This document shows, piece by piece, positions 1 to 12,467 of a stretch of DNA of 64,000 nt. The stretch is from Styela clava (lineage: Eukaryota > Chordata > Ascidiacea > Stolidobranchia > Styelidae). How positions within the stretch are numbered: position 1 is the stretch's first letter; each line of letters opens with the position of its first letter. The position numbers and the translations under genes were made by a program. The stretch spans positions 15,882,974 to 15,946,973 of the forward strand of contig NC_135259.1 in NCBI RefSeq assembly GCF_964204865.1, given 5' to 3'. Below the pieces are notes generated by a model, which searched no databases, had not been told where the DNA came from, and saw only the letters and a list, made by a program, of their open reading frames with translations.

Positions 1-601
1 TATATGCAAAACTACAACAATGAAACTTTGCATTGCCAAATGCGACCATGACTAATCCTTCAAAAATGTGTAATTAGAAATAATTCTCTCAAAAACAGCA
101 ACGTTTTTTTATGTTATGAAATTGGGAGGGTGAAGGCACTTCATAAAAGTAAATTTTATTTGCATAGGATTCGATAATTGGCTATAAAATTGTTATATTT
201 TCCGATATCATAATATTATATATACCATTCTCGAATTCCAGATGAAACAACTCGATAAAATTTCGGCATAACAATTATATCAGAATAAATTAATAGTGAG
301 AGTTGAATTATTTGATAAAAATGTCACTTGCATTGCAAAAGATTGAAAAGACAAAAAGTTGACTTGACCTAATGGCCAATTAATCTTTGTTATTTAGTAT
401 AAATTTGAGGCGCAATAAAACAAAATGTAAATTGTCATTCTTACGTTTCTAAAAATACACATCTCTTGGGTAAATAGGAAGTCACAATTCATAGCAGTAC
501 AGAAAGATTGTTGCATTATGCCCACATACTGTGCACAGTATGACTACATGCTATTGCAACCAGAGTAAACCTACTATATAAAGAAATAATACAAACACAG
601 A
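1..601. repeat. Direct repeat, left copy (about 0.6 kb)
   Basis: This stretch is nearly the same as 6081-6668 in the same orientation, with a few small indels and point changes. The shared sequence ends at ACAAACACAG in both copies. The left copy begins at the very first base of the window, so it probably extends further left. It could be an LTR-like end of a larger non-autonomous element or a segmental duplication. No TG...CA ends or coding sequence were found to decide. Confidence 0.8.
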
Positions 602-723
602 TACGGATGACGAGAAGTTCATTGAAGATAGGACCTCTATATGAGTATACCGAAAGATTATGTTTTTATTACCATGCATAACTTTATATTTTTATCCAAT
701 ATAACAATAAAATAGACCAACTC

Positions 724-1552
724 CATATCGTCACGCTAATAACCGAATTGCGTAAGTCATTTTTAGCAGTTTTGAGAAAAACGTAAAAAACTTCCTAATG
801 AATTTGTTATGCAATTGAGAGTCAATAATTTGCCATGGTTCAATTTTTTGATCGTAGCCGGATTTAGGTTAGTTTGTATGACGAAGTTAAGTGACGTCAT
901 AATGACGCACTGTGACTTAGGCAGAAATGTGTCTATGACTTGGGGACATACGCAATTTTGCAACTTCACTATATGCACCAGTCCTGAAAACTTAACATTC
1001 CAAAAACAAATGTAATTCCCAGTATCTACAATGTCTAATCCCCAAAATAGCTAATCAGTTTCAATTACATTATTTTTTATTTTTAAAAATATATATTTCA
1101 TCAATATAACACGTTCTGCACACCCACCGGAATAGGACTAAGATTAAATATAAAGAATAAAACAGCAATGCACCCAATATAAAAGCCAACCAAGGTAAAT
1201 TGGACTCGGACATTGAATATCACAAGTGCACGTCTTCCTATACTGTAGTAAAAATCAAATTAATACGCGCTAAGCTAGAATCCGAGATGCAAAAACTCGA
1301 AAATACTTCGCCGAAGTTATTTTGCCTTTGTGACGTCACAATAGTACTGCGGTAAATGATAATTCATTATGACGAAACAATTACACAAATGTGCATGTCA
1401 TACTAAATCTCCATTTTTATGGGTTTCGGAATTCCTAAAATAAAATCTGAGTTAACAGACAGGTGCGCAGCATTACATAAATACCTATTTTATAAAAAAC
1501 TCAAAATCGCCAAAAATGACTTACGCAATTCGGTTATTAGCGTGACGATATG
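724..1552. mobile_element. Non-autonomous DNA transposon with ~55-bp terminal inverted repeats
   Basis: The left end (724-778) and right end (1498-1552) are inverted copies of each other. They share TCGTCACGCTAATAACC and the following CGTAAGTCATTTTT, with only a few mismatches. TA dinucleotides sit next to the TCGTCACG ends on both sides, which would fit a TA target duplication of the Tc1/mariner kind. The interior has no transposase, so it depends on enzyme from elsewhere. The superfamily is inferred only from the possible TA target site. Confidence 0.7.
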
Positions 1553-3354
1553 ACGATTCCAACTGGGATCGGCTTGGGATCGATACAGCTTACCGATCGC
1601 TTATGAGAAACAAGTAAATGCCTTTTTTGTTTGATTTCGAGTGGATTGCAACCAGAATAACATTAGTCATTTTGCAGGGTTAGAGAATGTAAAATGCCGA
1701 TAAAATTCACCTCATAAATGTATGAGAGTCCGATATCCTGATGGGAGCAAACCTTTGCTATGAGTTTTCACATAAAAATATTTGGTATACGCTAAACACA
1801 CGAAGCTCTAAAGTTGTAAACAGTCTGTGATCCTACAACAGCAATATTCTTGACAATTTAGCAAAATATTCTTTTGCAACAAATCAAACCGAATTTTTGA
1901 AATTTAAGAACTAGAAGAATATGTCTTATTCATTAGGGGAAAGGCAGGTTAGTTGACTCGCTAGTTTAGTTGATACAGAGCTCCTCACGTTTCGTTTGAT
2001 GCGAAGAATATACTTTACCCATTCCAACGACGACTTTATCCTACTCATGACATGCGTAGTTTTCACACAACATCTCCGTTGAATAACATTTTTCAATCTA
2101 CTCATCTCTGTTTCGTTTAAATCACGCGTGACAACAAATCAAATGTCAAAAACACTAAGTATACACTGTTATAATTATTTATTTTCGAACCTATCCCAAG
2201 TGCAAGAAATAAAGTGACTAAAAGAGACACATTAAGCTTTTTAACATTAGGCTTTATGGAAAATGCAGTCATCAGAGCATAAAATCACATTTTTCGCGGT
2301 TTAGGTAAAATTATGTATTGTTTGGCGTGTACCATGCAAGATTCACATTTTGTAGTAGTTTCTTACTTCCGTTGATGTAAACAGTAGTTAATTTTTTCTT
2401 ACGCGAAACAACTTTGAAAACAGGAAATCTATTTCCCCCCTTTTTTTTTGCTTTCGCTGTTCTTGCACAATATCTCGCCGTTAGACGGATTAATTTTAAC
2501 AATATTCACTTCGACAAATCTGCAATCGCTTGCCTTGCTAACTGACGAAAAATATATAATTGTTATTTGAAAATACTAATCTAACCAAAATTACAAAAAT
2601 TATATGATTTTGTGCTCCAGTGACCACATTCCTCATGATGTTAGAAACTGTTCATGCAACTTCATTTATTCTTCATTCGGAATAACTTTGATCTATTCAT
2701 TGAGAATGTATATATTCCCATTGACTAATTGAACATGTGCTAGTATATTTAAATGAATGTTCGTATTTAAATATGTCATTTCATAAAGTCACGAGGTTCG
2801 ACTTCACCACATCGATACGTTTTCATTGATCTCGTATCAACATTATTTGCAGCAGAAAATCTTTTGAAAAATTCTATCTGTTTTGAAGTAATTGTAGGTG
2901 TTCGAGCCCAAATTTCCATTGTGTAAGTACCTGCAATTATTGTATTTTACAAAACAATGTTATCTACTCTGTGTTATTTGACATTTCCGTAGAAAAATAG
3001 CGAAGACGAAAAATTAAAAACCAGAGCTTACCGTCCAAAAATATCGTCGAGCAACCGAAAAACGTCGCATAGTCAGTCCAACAAATATGTGGGTGTGTAT
3101 TAAACCATTGTAGCTCTACAAAAACAAAGATATTCGTGACAAAATGTCTTTAGAGAATACATCCCATTGTAAGATGATTCGGCCAACCTGTTTTTGAATT
3201 ATCGGATGAAATTGGGTCGCTTTGCAGAGATGAATCCAATTTGTTCCAAGCGCCTCCTGAAACAAAAAAATGCCATATATCACGTTATAGGCACACATCG
3301 GATAGTAGGAATAGATCAAATAGAATTTACATTCTATCACGGGGGAGAGGAAAA

Positions 3355-3425
3355 TAGATGGGACGGCTCAATCATATTGCGACCCACGGCCTCTCGTCCG
3401 GCTACCAGTCCATGGCAGCAAACTC
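3355..3425 (-). mobile_element. SINE 3' fragment (reverse)
   Basis: The reverse complement resembles the 3' part of the SINE copies at 8153-8440 and 32388-32725, with the shared motif GGACGAGAGGCCGTGG. Only the tail portion is recognisable. Confidence 0.5.
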
Positions 3426-4346
3426 TACGCCTCCAGAGAAATGGGGAATAAACATACGAATCATTGCTTTTAATATGATGATTGATTATTGTAGAATAAA
3501 GCTGGGGAATAACGTCACCGGGTGCGGAGTAACCGAACACAGAGCAAATCTTATCCTCGGACAGCAGAGCGGATTTTACTTCACTTCAAAGTGAAAAATT
3601 ATTCTAATATTTAGTCTTACTCATGTGGGGGTGAGCATAGAAACGATTACTTGAATCTACTCCGAGATCTTCAACTATTGAACTGGCTGCTTTCGAATCA
3701 TTTCTGCAAAAAGAGATAATAGAATATATACTTTACTATAATTTCAACAAGAGAGAGGTGGTTTTTAAACTCTCAGCGCAGCGGAACCATAATCAATCAC
3801 ACCAGAGGTTAGACAGTCCTCAAAATTTATACACACCGTAATCAATCGAATTGGCATACTGTTAGCCACGGCAAATTAAACATGTTAGGAATAAATGATG
3901 ATATATATATATATATATATATATATGGATATAATATCCTAAATTAGTGTTGAAACTTTATCTCTAATTGCGACACACTTTTATTTGTCAATTAAATCAG
4001 AAAATTTAAATCAAACCGACACAACACCATATCAATAAAGTGTCTGAAAGCAAACAACTTTAAAAAAGCTGAAAAGCAACAACCAAGAAGACATAGACGG
4101 ATCGTCGTGACTTGCTAAGAATGAATTACAGTGATGAAATAGAGTTATGAATAATATCTAGAAGAGTCGTTGCCAATTTCGAAACTAGAAAGGCTTACTT
4201 AGATGTGACATGATATATAAATATATATATATATAAGTTATTTTATGTGGCTTCATTCACTTATTATTCATTAAACATCGAAGGCAAGTGGCTTTCGTAG
4301 CCGATGCCTTCATCTATTATATATAAATATATATATATGATATACA

Positions 4347-4540
4347 CAGTGGTGGAATTCAGCCGGTTCGCACCGATTCTATAGAACCGTCTCACGGAAT
4401 TTTATGAGATCAGCGAACCGGTTAGCATTACTGGTTACTGTCAATGTTCTGTTTGTAACAGAACCGGCTGGAAAATATGACTTTTGTGAAGGAACCGGCT
4501 GACGAAAAATTTGAATCCCACCACATGCACCACACCACTG
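4347..4540. mobile_element. MITE, CAGTGGTGGAATTC family, copy 1
   Basis: The ends are CAGTGGTGGAATTCAGCCGG and the inverted form ending ACCACTG. Two long GAACCGGCTG arms lie inside, making it largely palindromic. It is flanked by TA-rich microsatellite DNA, so the target duplication cannot be read. It lies 12 bp from copy 2. Confidence 0.7.
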
Positions 4541-4552
4541 GATATATATATA

Positions 4553-4710
4553 CAGTGGTGGAATTCAGCCGGTTCGCACCGGTTCTATAGACCGTCTCAC
4601 GGAATTTTATACCGGTTAGCATTACAAAAAAATAACATGTAACAGAACCGACCGAGAAATATGACTTTTGTGATGGAACCGGCTGACAAAAAATTTGAAT
4701 CCAACCACTG
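4553..4710. mobile_element. MITE, CAGTGGTGGAATTC family, copy 2
   Basis: Same orientation and family as 4347-4540, about 35 bp shorter through internal deletion. It also begins CAGTGGTGGAATTC, ends CCAACCACTG and is embedded in a TATATA tract. Confidence 0.7.
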
Positions 4711-6080
4711 TATATATATATATATATTCATTGTAATACATACGCGGGAAAATTATAAAAGGAGCCACTTTTCAGTTGTGTTCCAGTAACTTCAATTGGT
4801 GAAAATACATGACATTTCCAAACATTCTCCCAGATAGTTGTTGTACTGAAAAATGCTGAAAACCAGACCCCATTCATCTACAACAAATGATAACACTCTC
4901 TGAAATTTTAGCAATACTGTCGCATACAATCGCCTAAAATGTGACCAAAGTCGAAATGTACGTGAAAAAGAGGCGCTGTCTGCGAAATAGGCGACTTATT
5001 ACTTCATGCCATATTAGATTCTGCCTTGACTCTTTATAAATAGCCCGTTCGCTTAGTAATCATTACTGTTTTAGCAAATGGTACAATAAAGAAATGACAT
5101 CAGTTATATAGTTGAGAGATCATTTTCATGTTTGTATTACTAAATGGGCGCCTGAAAAATCGGCTCTCTCGCTGTGCAAGTATTTGTTTTGTCGAATAAC
5201 ACCAGGACAACGACTCGAACAACACCCTCAATTTAAGATAGCTTACCTTCGACCAGTCAATAATGTTTGAAATCTTCACACTTTCACCCGCTACGGTTAG
5301 CAAACATAAAATACACCATCGCAACATTGCACCATGCATAATAAGTTTCGGTTCCGTGGATGCGCACAACAGCTCGACAAACGGTCTTTGACGACTGTGC
5401 CCTTTTCAAATCTTTTGTAGTGAATTGATGTTCGTTATGCAGCTTCGTGACAGAAAATATTCACTCAAACAATATTGATCAATTTGTAAAAACATGGTCA
5501 CGCAAAGTTATGCGTTGGAATCCCCAGCTTGTCATTTCATTTTATAATTTTCGGGCTCGTTTCAACAAATTCGCAATGCAAGAGATTGAGATGATTGTAA
5601 TGAAAGTCCGACTAACCATGGCAGTTCTATGAATCGTAATTGATTTGTAGAATTACTGGACTAAACGTTTTCAAGTTCTCATTCAAGAGGTAAGGAATAT
5701 ATGCAATGCATCTAGGCCGCCAGTTTCTAACGAGAACCGGTAACTTTCACGCTAATATATCTGGTGTATTGTCTCGATTCGATACTGTTTTTATTTCTAA
5801 TTACACAGTCCACTCGTAATATTAACAACGACTTATTCTGATCAATACCTCGATCCAGAATCAAATATATTTCTCAAGTAAGCAATTTCAACGAATTCGA
5901 CGAGACCATGCAAAATAAAACGCATGAATAATGTTTATAAGATGCCATGTAAGCGAAGCAAAATTCGACGATTTTAGTTGAATTTGGTCAGAACAAATTG
6001 CCAATAAATGACGAAAATTCAAGGTTTTGTCTATTCATATAAGGTTGACGAAATATTAGGCAAACATACCCGGAAAATGT

Positions 6081-6668
6081 TATATGCAAAACTACAACAA
6101 TGAAACTTTGCATTGCCAAATGCGACCACGACTAATCCTTCAAAAACGTGTAATTAGAAATAATTCTCTCAAAAACAGCAACGTTTTTTTATGTTACAAA
6201 ATTGGGAGGGTGGAGACACTTCATAAAAGTAAATTTGATTTGCATAGGATTGATAATTGGTCATAAAATTGTTATATTTTCCGATATCATAATATTATAT
6301 ATACCATTCTCGAATTCCAGATGAAACAACTCGATAAAATTTCGGCATAACAATTATATCAGAATAAATTAAAAGTGAGAGTTGTCACTTGCATTGCAAA
6401 AGATTAAAAAGTTGACTTGACCTAATGGCCAATTGTTGCATGACAATTAATCTTTGCTATTTAGTATAAATTTGAGGCGCAAACAAACAAAATGTAAATG
6501 GTCATTCTTGCGTTTCTAAAAATACACATCTCCTGGGTAAATAGGAAGTCACAATTCATAGCAGTACAGAAAGATTGTTGCATTATGCCCACATACTGTG
6601 CACAGTATGACCACATGCTATTGCAACCAGAGTAAACCTACTATATAAAGAAATAACACAAACACAGG
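6081..6668. repeat. Direct repeat, right copy (about 0.6 kb)
   Basis: Partner of the repeat at 1-601, same orientation, about 6.1 kb apart. The right copy lacks a short stretch present in the left one (near 305-320) and has a few extra bases near 6440. The flanks beyond ACAAACACAG differ between copies, so the repeat boundary on that side is real. Confidence 0.8.
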
Positions 6669-6883
6669 ATTCAAAATTTTTGAGCCTACAAATGGGTCAC
6701 TGGCTTACATGAAAGTCAGATTATCCAAAATATTGCGCCAGATAGTGTAGAAAAAGTTGAATTACCATAGAGGAATTAGTCTAGACTTGACAATCCTGTA
6801 GTAGACATAACATACCATGAAACTATTGTAACTTCATGTTTAATTTAAAGGAGTCAGTGACTTATTATGATGAAAAAAGCCAA

Positions 6884-8575
6884 TTAATCGCTTTTCTCTT
6901 TTCTTGACCTCGAATTAGTGAGTGAAACAAAAAGCAGAAGGATGCACAACACAATGGGTACTGCTATAATTTGAGTTTGGTCTTTTAGCCTGTAATGTAT
7001 GTAAGACTGCATTGCCATCACTCCCGCTAATATGAAACTTGCGACCCCTGTCAATTGGTTCGATAACATGAGGCAACCTGGAAAACAACAAAAATGAGAT
7101 GATGAAACTTTGATAGGGGATTCTGACAACATCATGACGGTGGCTACTATCACACATCTCAAAACTCTGACACTAAGACAATAAGGAAATTGGGTAAATT
7201 AACAGAAAAAGAGTGTCATATTCAAATTTTTGCCACAGAGAGTAATAGGTAACACCTTTTTTATTATTCGAGTTAAATTACTCAGGGAGTCGAGACACAT
7301 ATTTACGCTCTCATGGTAAGATCATTCACGATACATACATGAAAATGGCACCCACATGTAACATAGGATGCAATTTCAGAATGTTTTTTCATTACCAGTA
7401 TTTTACTCGAGTAATTGACAGATTACGAGGATTGTTGAGAGAGTACTAGCATGCTGATACAAATACTTCACAACAAAAAAAATAGTATATATATAAAGCA
7501 TCATACCGCATATAAATTCTGTGTATCCAATAAACGACATATATTGTACAGATGTGCATTTGATGAAGGAACGAAATGGTGCAACTCTTAAATATTTCCC
7601 AAAATCTCTGGCCTAAATAAATTGAAAATTCGTAATGAGAAAATTCACAACGCTTAATGAATCACAAAAGTCCTAAGTTTTCTGTGTATTATATATTACT
7701 CGCAACAAAGATACAAAAAGAGAATATGAAACTATCTTTCATATGTAGGCACTATGTTGTCACAAAGGATGATATCCGAAACCGAATAATCAATTCGTTT
7801 ACATTTTTATTTAATTTTATAATCAGACAATGTAAATCGTAGAAGCGGGTTGAATTTAAAATTGCGATAGAGTTGAGATAAACAGTGATTGAAATATTTT
7901 TTTCATTTTTAAAGAAGTTTTCAGAAATTAAATAAAACTATTCTAGTCATAATTTAGGATTTCAAATGCTCGAAATGACACTTTTCGAATGAAACTATTC
8001 CAGGTCGATCCTAACATAAGAAGATATCGTATTATTGTGTATCATTAAAATGTTCGTACATTCTATGCATTTTGGACGGATTGCCACTAGTTTGTAAGTT
8101 ACAATCATTATTTACTGAAGGATATCAAAGAAAGACCTTATAAATTTATCCCCTCGGCAGTGATATTCGGCATCGGATTCGCAGGGCGATCTCATGGGGG
8201 GTAAATATGTGCAAGAGGATTGTTGGACTCTTCGCCGTAGTAATGTGGCTCATGTTACCGCTGGTCAGTTACGGCTTCCTCCACCATCAAGCCCATGCAT
8301 CCGGAACAAATACCTGGCTAACTAATCCCATACCATACATGAACAGGTAACCGGACGAGAGGCCGTGGTTCGCTACATGATTAAGCAGTGTTATCTTCTT
8401 TCCTTTCCCTCAGGATGAATATGTAAATCCTATCCTAAATACTGGTTTCCATACATACCAGCTCCTTATGAGTGTCAGGAACCAATGCAAGTCCAAGTCT
8501 GGGCATCAACGTAGCTCCAGCACATATGAAAAGAACTCCGAGTACAACTCGAGCACTTGTGGTCAACTTAGACAT
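6884..8575 (-). CDS. TMEM35/DoxX-like small membrane protein, paralogue 1
   Basis: Three exons on the minus strand: 8459-8575, 7507-7612 and 6884-7077. All have GT-AG borders (phases 0 and 1) and join to a 138-residue protein. The sequence shows four hydrophobic segments: an amino-terminal helix followed by MPRLGLALVP, a helix containing GYTEFICG, and two carboxy-terminal helices before a basic tail (NSRSRKEKS). In the TMEM35/DoxX-like family, an early helix followed by a G-x-x-E-x-x-x-G helix is typical. TMEM35A (NACHO) is an ER chaperone for nicotinic receptors, whereas TMEM35B is little studied. The assignment comes from the helix and motif pattern, not from an alignment, and the function here is unknown. 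It is the first of four tandem paralogues in the same orientation. A SINE sits in intron 1. Confidence 0.75.
8153..8440 (+). mobile_element. tRNA-derived SINE copy
   Basis: Lies in intron 1 of TMEM35-like paralogue 1. It shares the sequence from GTGCAAGAGG through CCATGCATCC, GGACGAGAGGCCGTGG and ATGAATATGTAAATCC with the copy at 32388-32725. The tRNA-like head is degraded in this copy. The family identity rests on the better-preserved A/B-box head at 32200-32300. Confidence 0.65.
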
Positions 8576-9079
8576 CGTTACTTATTAGTGACTGATTACA
8601 CCTAATTTCGAATAATAGGATCTACAAAAAACACAATTCAATTTGATTTTGGTTATTGTTGATTCAGAAAAAAATTCAAACAAAATCGAATAAATATAAT
8701 TCGAAGTTGCATGACGTTTTAAGAATTCATAGCGTCTTTTTTTCAAGGAAAAACTTTGATAAACTATAAGGCATTTTAGATAGATTAGATATGATACAAT
8801 ACAATTCGTAAAGAACATGATCTGATATTGTGGAAAATAATCAATCATAGATAAAGGCAACATGATCTATCATATGTTGATTAAAAAGAACAAGAAATCT
8901 AATTAGAGAATTAAGTTTAAAATGGTCTCAAACATTATTTGGCAATAAAAATCATTATATCAGATTAGGAATCGGTTTCCTCTTAGTTCAACATTAATCC
9001 AAACTACTTTTATAGGCCTAGAAAGTGTTTCCTGAGAACTATACAAAAACAGTTGAGAAAAGTACGCATGGGCTATAAT

Positions 9080-9662
9080 TAGGGCTGGGAATTTCAGGGA
9101 AAACACTTTAACCGTTAACCGGGTAATTTTACCGGTTATAATTTTAGCTTGTTACCTCACAATTGTATCGCTCGAAATTATTCGCGAATCGAGAAGGTTT
9201 CAGATATGCAGCGTGCTTTGAACATACAAAAGTAATTTAGTAAAACCGATTCCGTTATTATCTTTTATGTGACAAATTTCAGTGTCCGATGTGCAAAATA
9301 TACTTTGAGATATTACAAAGATCAACTGCGCACTTGTTAGTGACATTAACCCAATTGCAATAAAATCGTGAGCAATACATTTTGACCAAAAACTGATTCT
9401 GAATTTATCATCGTCAAATTTTCATAGTCAGTAATATTATATTTCAATTATTTTTTACATTTATTGGGTCCTTTCCAATACAATTAGTGATATTTTTTTG
9501 AATTAAACGCTACAGGGAATAAATTTGCAATGGCGTAATCATTTTTGAAGGAATTATACCTTATGTAGATGATTTGTACCCGAGATGCCAGTTAAAAGTT
9601 AAAATAAATCTTAACCGTTAACCATCTAAAATTGGTTAACCGGTAAACCATTCCCAGCCCTA
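9080..9662. mobile_element. hAT-like MITE (TAGGGCTGGGAAT ends)
   Basis: The terminal inverted repeats are TAGGGCTGGGAAT and its complement, followed by ACCGTTAACCGG-type subterminal repeats at both ends. Flanking 8-mers GCTATAAT (9072-9079) and GCTACAAT (9663-9670) match at 7 of 8 positions, the target-duplication length of hAT elements. There is no coding sequence inside 583 bp. Confidence 0.85.
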
Positions 9663-9670
9663 GCTACAAT

Positions 9671-11212
9671 ACTATCGGGCACCTTGGTAAACAATTCTAA
9701 CAAGAAATCAAGATTTGAAAACAAGTACATGTGAACAAGGCATAATGAACGATCACACCTAAAAGAAATATGGCAGAATGATAAACTTGATTGAGGTTTC
9801 ACAAATGTAAAGAATATAGATATTTTATTCAGTGATACAACAATAAATTTCATTTAACCATAGAGTTTAGTAACAGTCTTACATTTTTAAACTCATCAGT
9901 TTCTCATTCACTCATGACATATTTCACTTTCTACAAAAGATAAACTTGTCAAAATACATACATTCGTTGATGGAAAAATTTCATAATAGTCATGCAAATA
10001 CATTTTGATATATGCAACATTGATAAATTTCAAATTTCTTAAACTTGTCAACTTCACTGTCAACAGACATTACTGTTTGTCAGTGAAACAGTGATTCTAA
10101 CTTAAATTGTGGATAGTTTTATTTCATTCAAATTGACCAGACAATTAATAACAACTTGTGAAATTACTATAGTTCAATATAATTGTGATTCATTTGGCAG
10201 TAAAAGTATGTTCAATATATTTATTATTTCAAAAGAAGATAATAGATGTCAAAATAATACATTTGTTGGGCCAGCTTATAGGTGCATGACATCACAAGTT
10301 TCATTACACTTCAAGACATATGAATTGACTTTGACAAATGTTGAATCCATAACATAAAAACCCAAGCCATTCCACTATTGACATAACTCTGAACATTTTC
10401 AAAAGTGATACAATAAATTTTTTTACAATTAAACGTTATGGGTTGCAGTGGAATAATATGATCAGTATAACCATGTCATATTGTCCATATTATAACGAGC
10501 AAAAGTTGGCTCTGATTTATGGTTTCAAAATCACATAGACAGCACTTTCAATCTGAATTGATAAGTTATAAACTTATAAATAATCAATATTATGCGTTAT
10601 AATAGGATGAATTTTTTTGTCAATCTACTTTTTCAAACCTTTACTTACAATACATCCAGAAATAATTGAAATATGTTCTGAATTGACTGATGTTCAACAG
10701 AGCGATTGACTCAAAAATCTGTTAATTCGTCAAAATTGAATTCGGTATTTCAGACTTGATATTTTGTCTCTGTTTAGGTTTACATATAAAATAGTTCAAA
10801 TAAACATTAATTTTTTCATTTCTTTACAGTGGCAGAAGTTCAAGTCAAATCTATTTTTGTAATACCACCAGATGTCGAATGCTTAGAAAAAAAATTTGAT
10901 GTGAAAACAATCTCCATTATTACTGAAATTAAGTATTAAACACATCACATATATAACAATTTCGAAACTATTCAAATTTCATGATTCCTTTTGGAAACCA
11001 CTTCATAAAAATACCCTAAATTATTCATTAAACCAGAAAAATTATGATATCACATATGACAATTCCAGATCGACTCAAACGTTTTATATACCATACCACT
11101 GCCCTTGACAAACAAAATACATGTTAGGACAATCAATTGATTTAAAATGAACAAATTGACTTATTGTGGAATGACTTGGACAGTTTACACAACATATTAT
11201 TGATGAAAACAA
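9671..11212. other. Intergenic, nothing recognised
   Basis: AT-rich DNA between TMEM35-like paralogues 1 and 2. An 82-codon open stretch at 10109-10357 has no domain, no good start context and low complexity, so I do not call it a gene. Confidence 0.5.
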
Positions 11213-12467
11213 TTAATCTTCTTTCTCCTTTCCTCCTCCTACACTACAAGTCATGAACAATGACAGAAGAACACCTGCAATTGCAGCCTGGTATGTGACG
11301 TCATAATCCAACTTGTTCATGGTGTATAACAGACCAGACATTTCTACGATGAGAAAAAATGTTGCCAATGTCTGTATATTCCCAGTTAAAAGAAGGAAAC
11401 CTGAAAATAATAAATTTTGAAAATTATGTTTCAAAATAAAAAAAATTTCAAAATATTATCAGTTGAAATAGCCAACTTATTCCTCCAGTCAGGACTGTGT
11501 GCTGCATTCAGAACCATGTCTGTGCAGTCAGGGAATGCAAAACTACAACTGACTCCTACTTTCAAAAAAATTCTAAAGCTCATCACTTACCACAGATCAG
11601 ATCAACATATCCAAAAATTTCCTGGAATTGCATTGCATTGAGTGATACTGATTTTCTACCTGGAAAATCCTGTAATTCTTTGTCCATTCTTTTGAATTCT
11701 TTTCCCTGGATAATAAAAATATATACTTTATAGTCCTTGATGCACAACATAATTTGTTTGGAAAATATTTTTGTAATTTATCAGATATTCAAATAAAAAT
11801 GTAGAAGGAGATGTGTGTTGCAAACAACTGTGTATTTGCTCTAAGCATTCCGAGAATATTTATTCAGCCTAGAATCGTAATTTTCGTAAATTTCTCCAGA
11901 CTCGACAGCCGTGCCTTTATCTCTGAATAGTGCTCATGGCATTTTTGAGATACATTTATCATTTTTTTTTAAATCCTTTTTATTTTTTTCACTTATTCAT
12001 TTTCATTCAATATTGGTTACAGAATGATTTTTGGGACCTTGTGTACGAAGCCCCGACCACTAATGCAAACATGTGAGATACGAGAGAAACATCCCCGCCG
12101 AGTTTTCAAATACCAAATTAGTAATTATTCCGTTGGGATTAGTAATGATTTAAAAATTTGATTTTCAAGCGCAATTCGTATCCCTAGCTCTAACTGGATA
12201 ATTATTTATTTTCTTATTTTGAGCATTGGTTAGAGGCTTTTTACAAAAGATCCGATTTTTCCACAATACAGAGACAATTTAACCCATAAATCATCATTCA
12301 AATAGCCTAAGCCTACGCATATACTGAAATTGGGAATGTTCAATAGTACATACCATAGATTCATACAGATCAGGAGTCCATCTCTTTCCAAATCTTTTTG
12401 TTTTAATGAATCCAGCTGTCATAAATCCGAATCCAATAAAAATACGAATGAAGGTTCTCAAATGCAT
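11213..12467 (-). CDS. TMEM35/DoxX-like small membrane protein, paralogue 2
   Basis: Three exons: 12354-12467, 11591-11705 and 11213-11400, with phases 0 and 1 as in the other paralogues, giving 138 residues. The amino-terminal helix (RTFIRIFIGFGFMTAGFIKT) is followed by a hydrophilic segment and a helix with GYVDLICG, the equivalent of GYTEFICG in paralogue 1. Two more helices follow and the tail ends GGGKEKED. The start Met sits at the 5' end of exon 1, at the same relative place as in the sister genes. Function is unknown. Membership in the TMEM35/DoxX-like family is inferred from helix spacing and the G-x-x-x-x-x-C-G motif. Confidence 0.75.

Larger units (their letters stand above)
602..6080. 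other. Gene-free stretch with repeats
   Basis: No recognisable coding gene. Short reading frames here lack domain signatures and exon structure. It holds the inverted-repeat element at 724-1552, a SINE fragment near 3355-3425, AT microsatellites near 3899-3927 and 4205-4236, and two MITEs at 4347-4710. One signal-peptide-like open stretch at 5247-5339 (minus) ends in a good splice donor, but no further exons could be attached. Confidence 0.5.

Noticed and set aside
10109..10357. 82-codon plus-strand frame as a gene
   Set aside because: No domain, no signal sequence and no supporting exon structure. The surrounding DNA has the same low-complexity composition.
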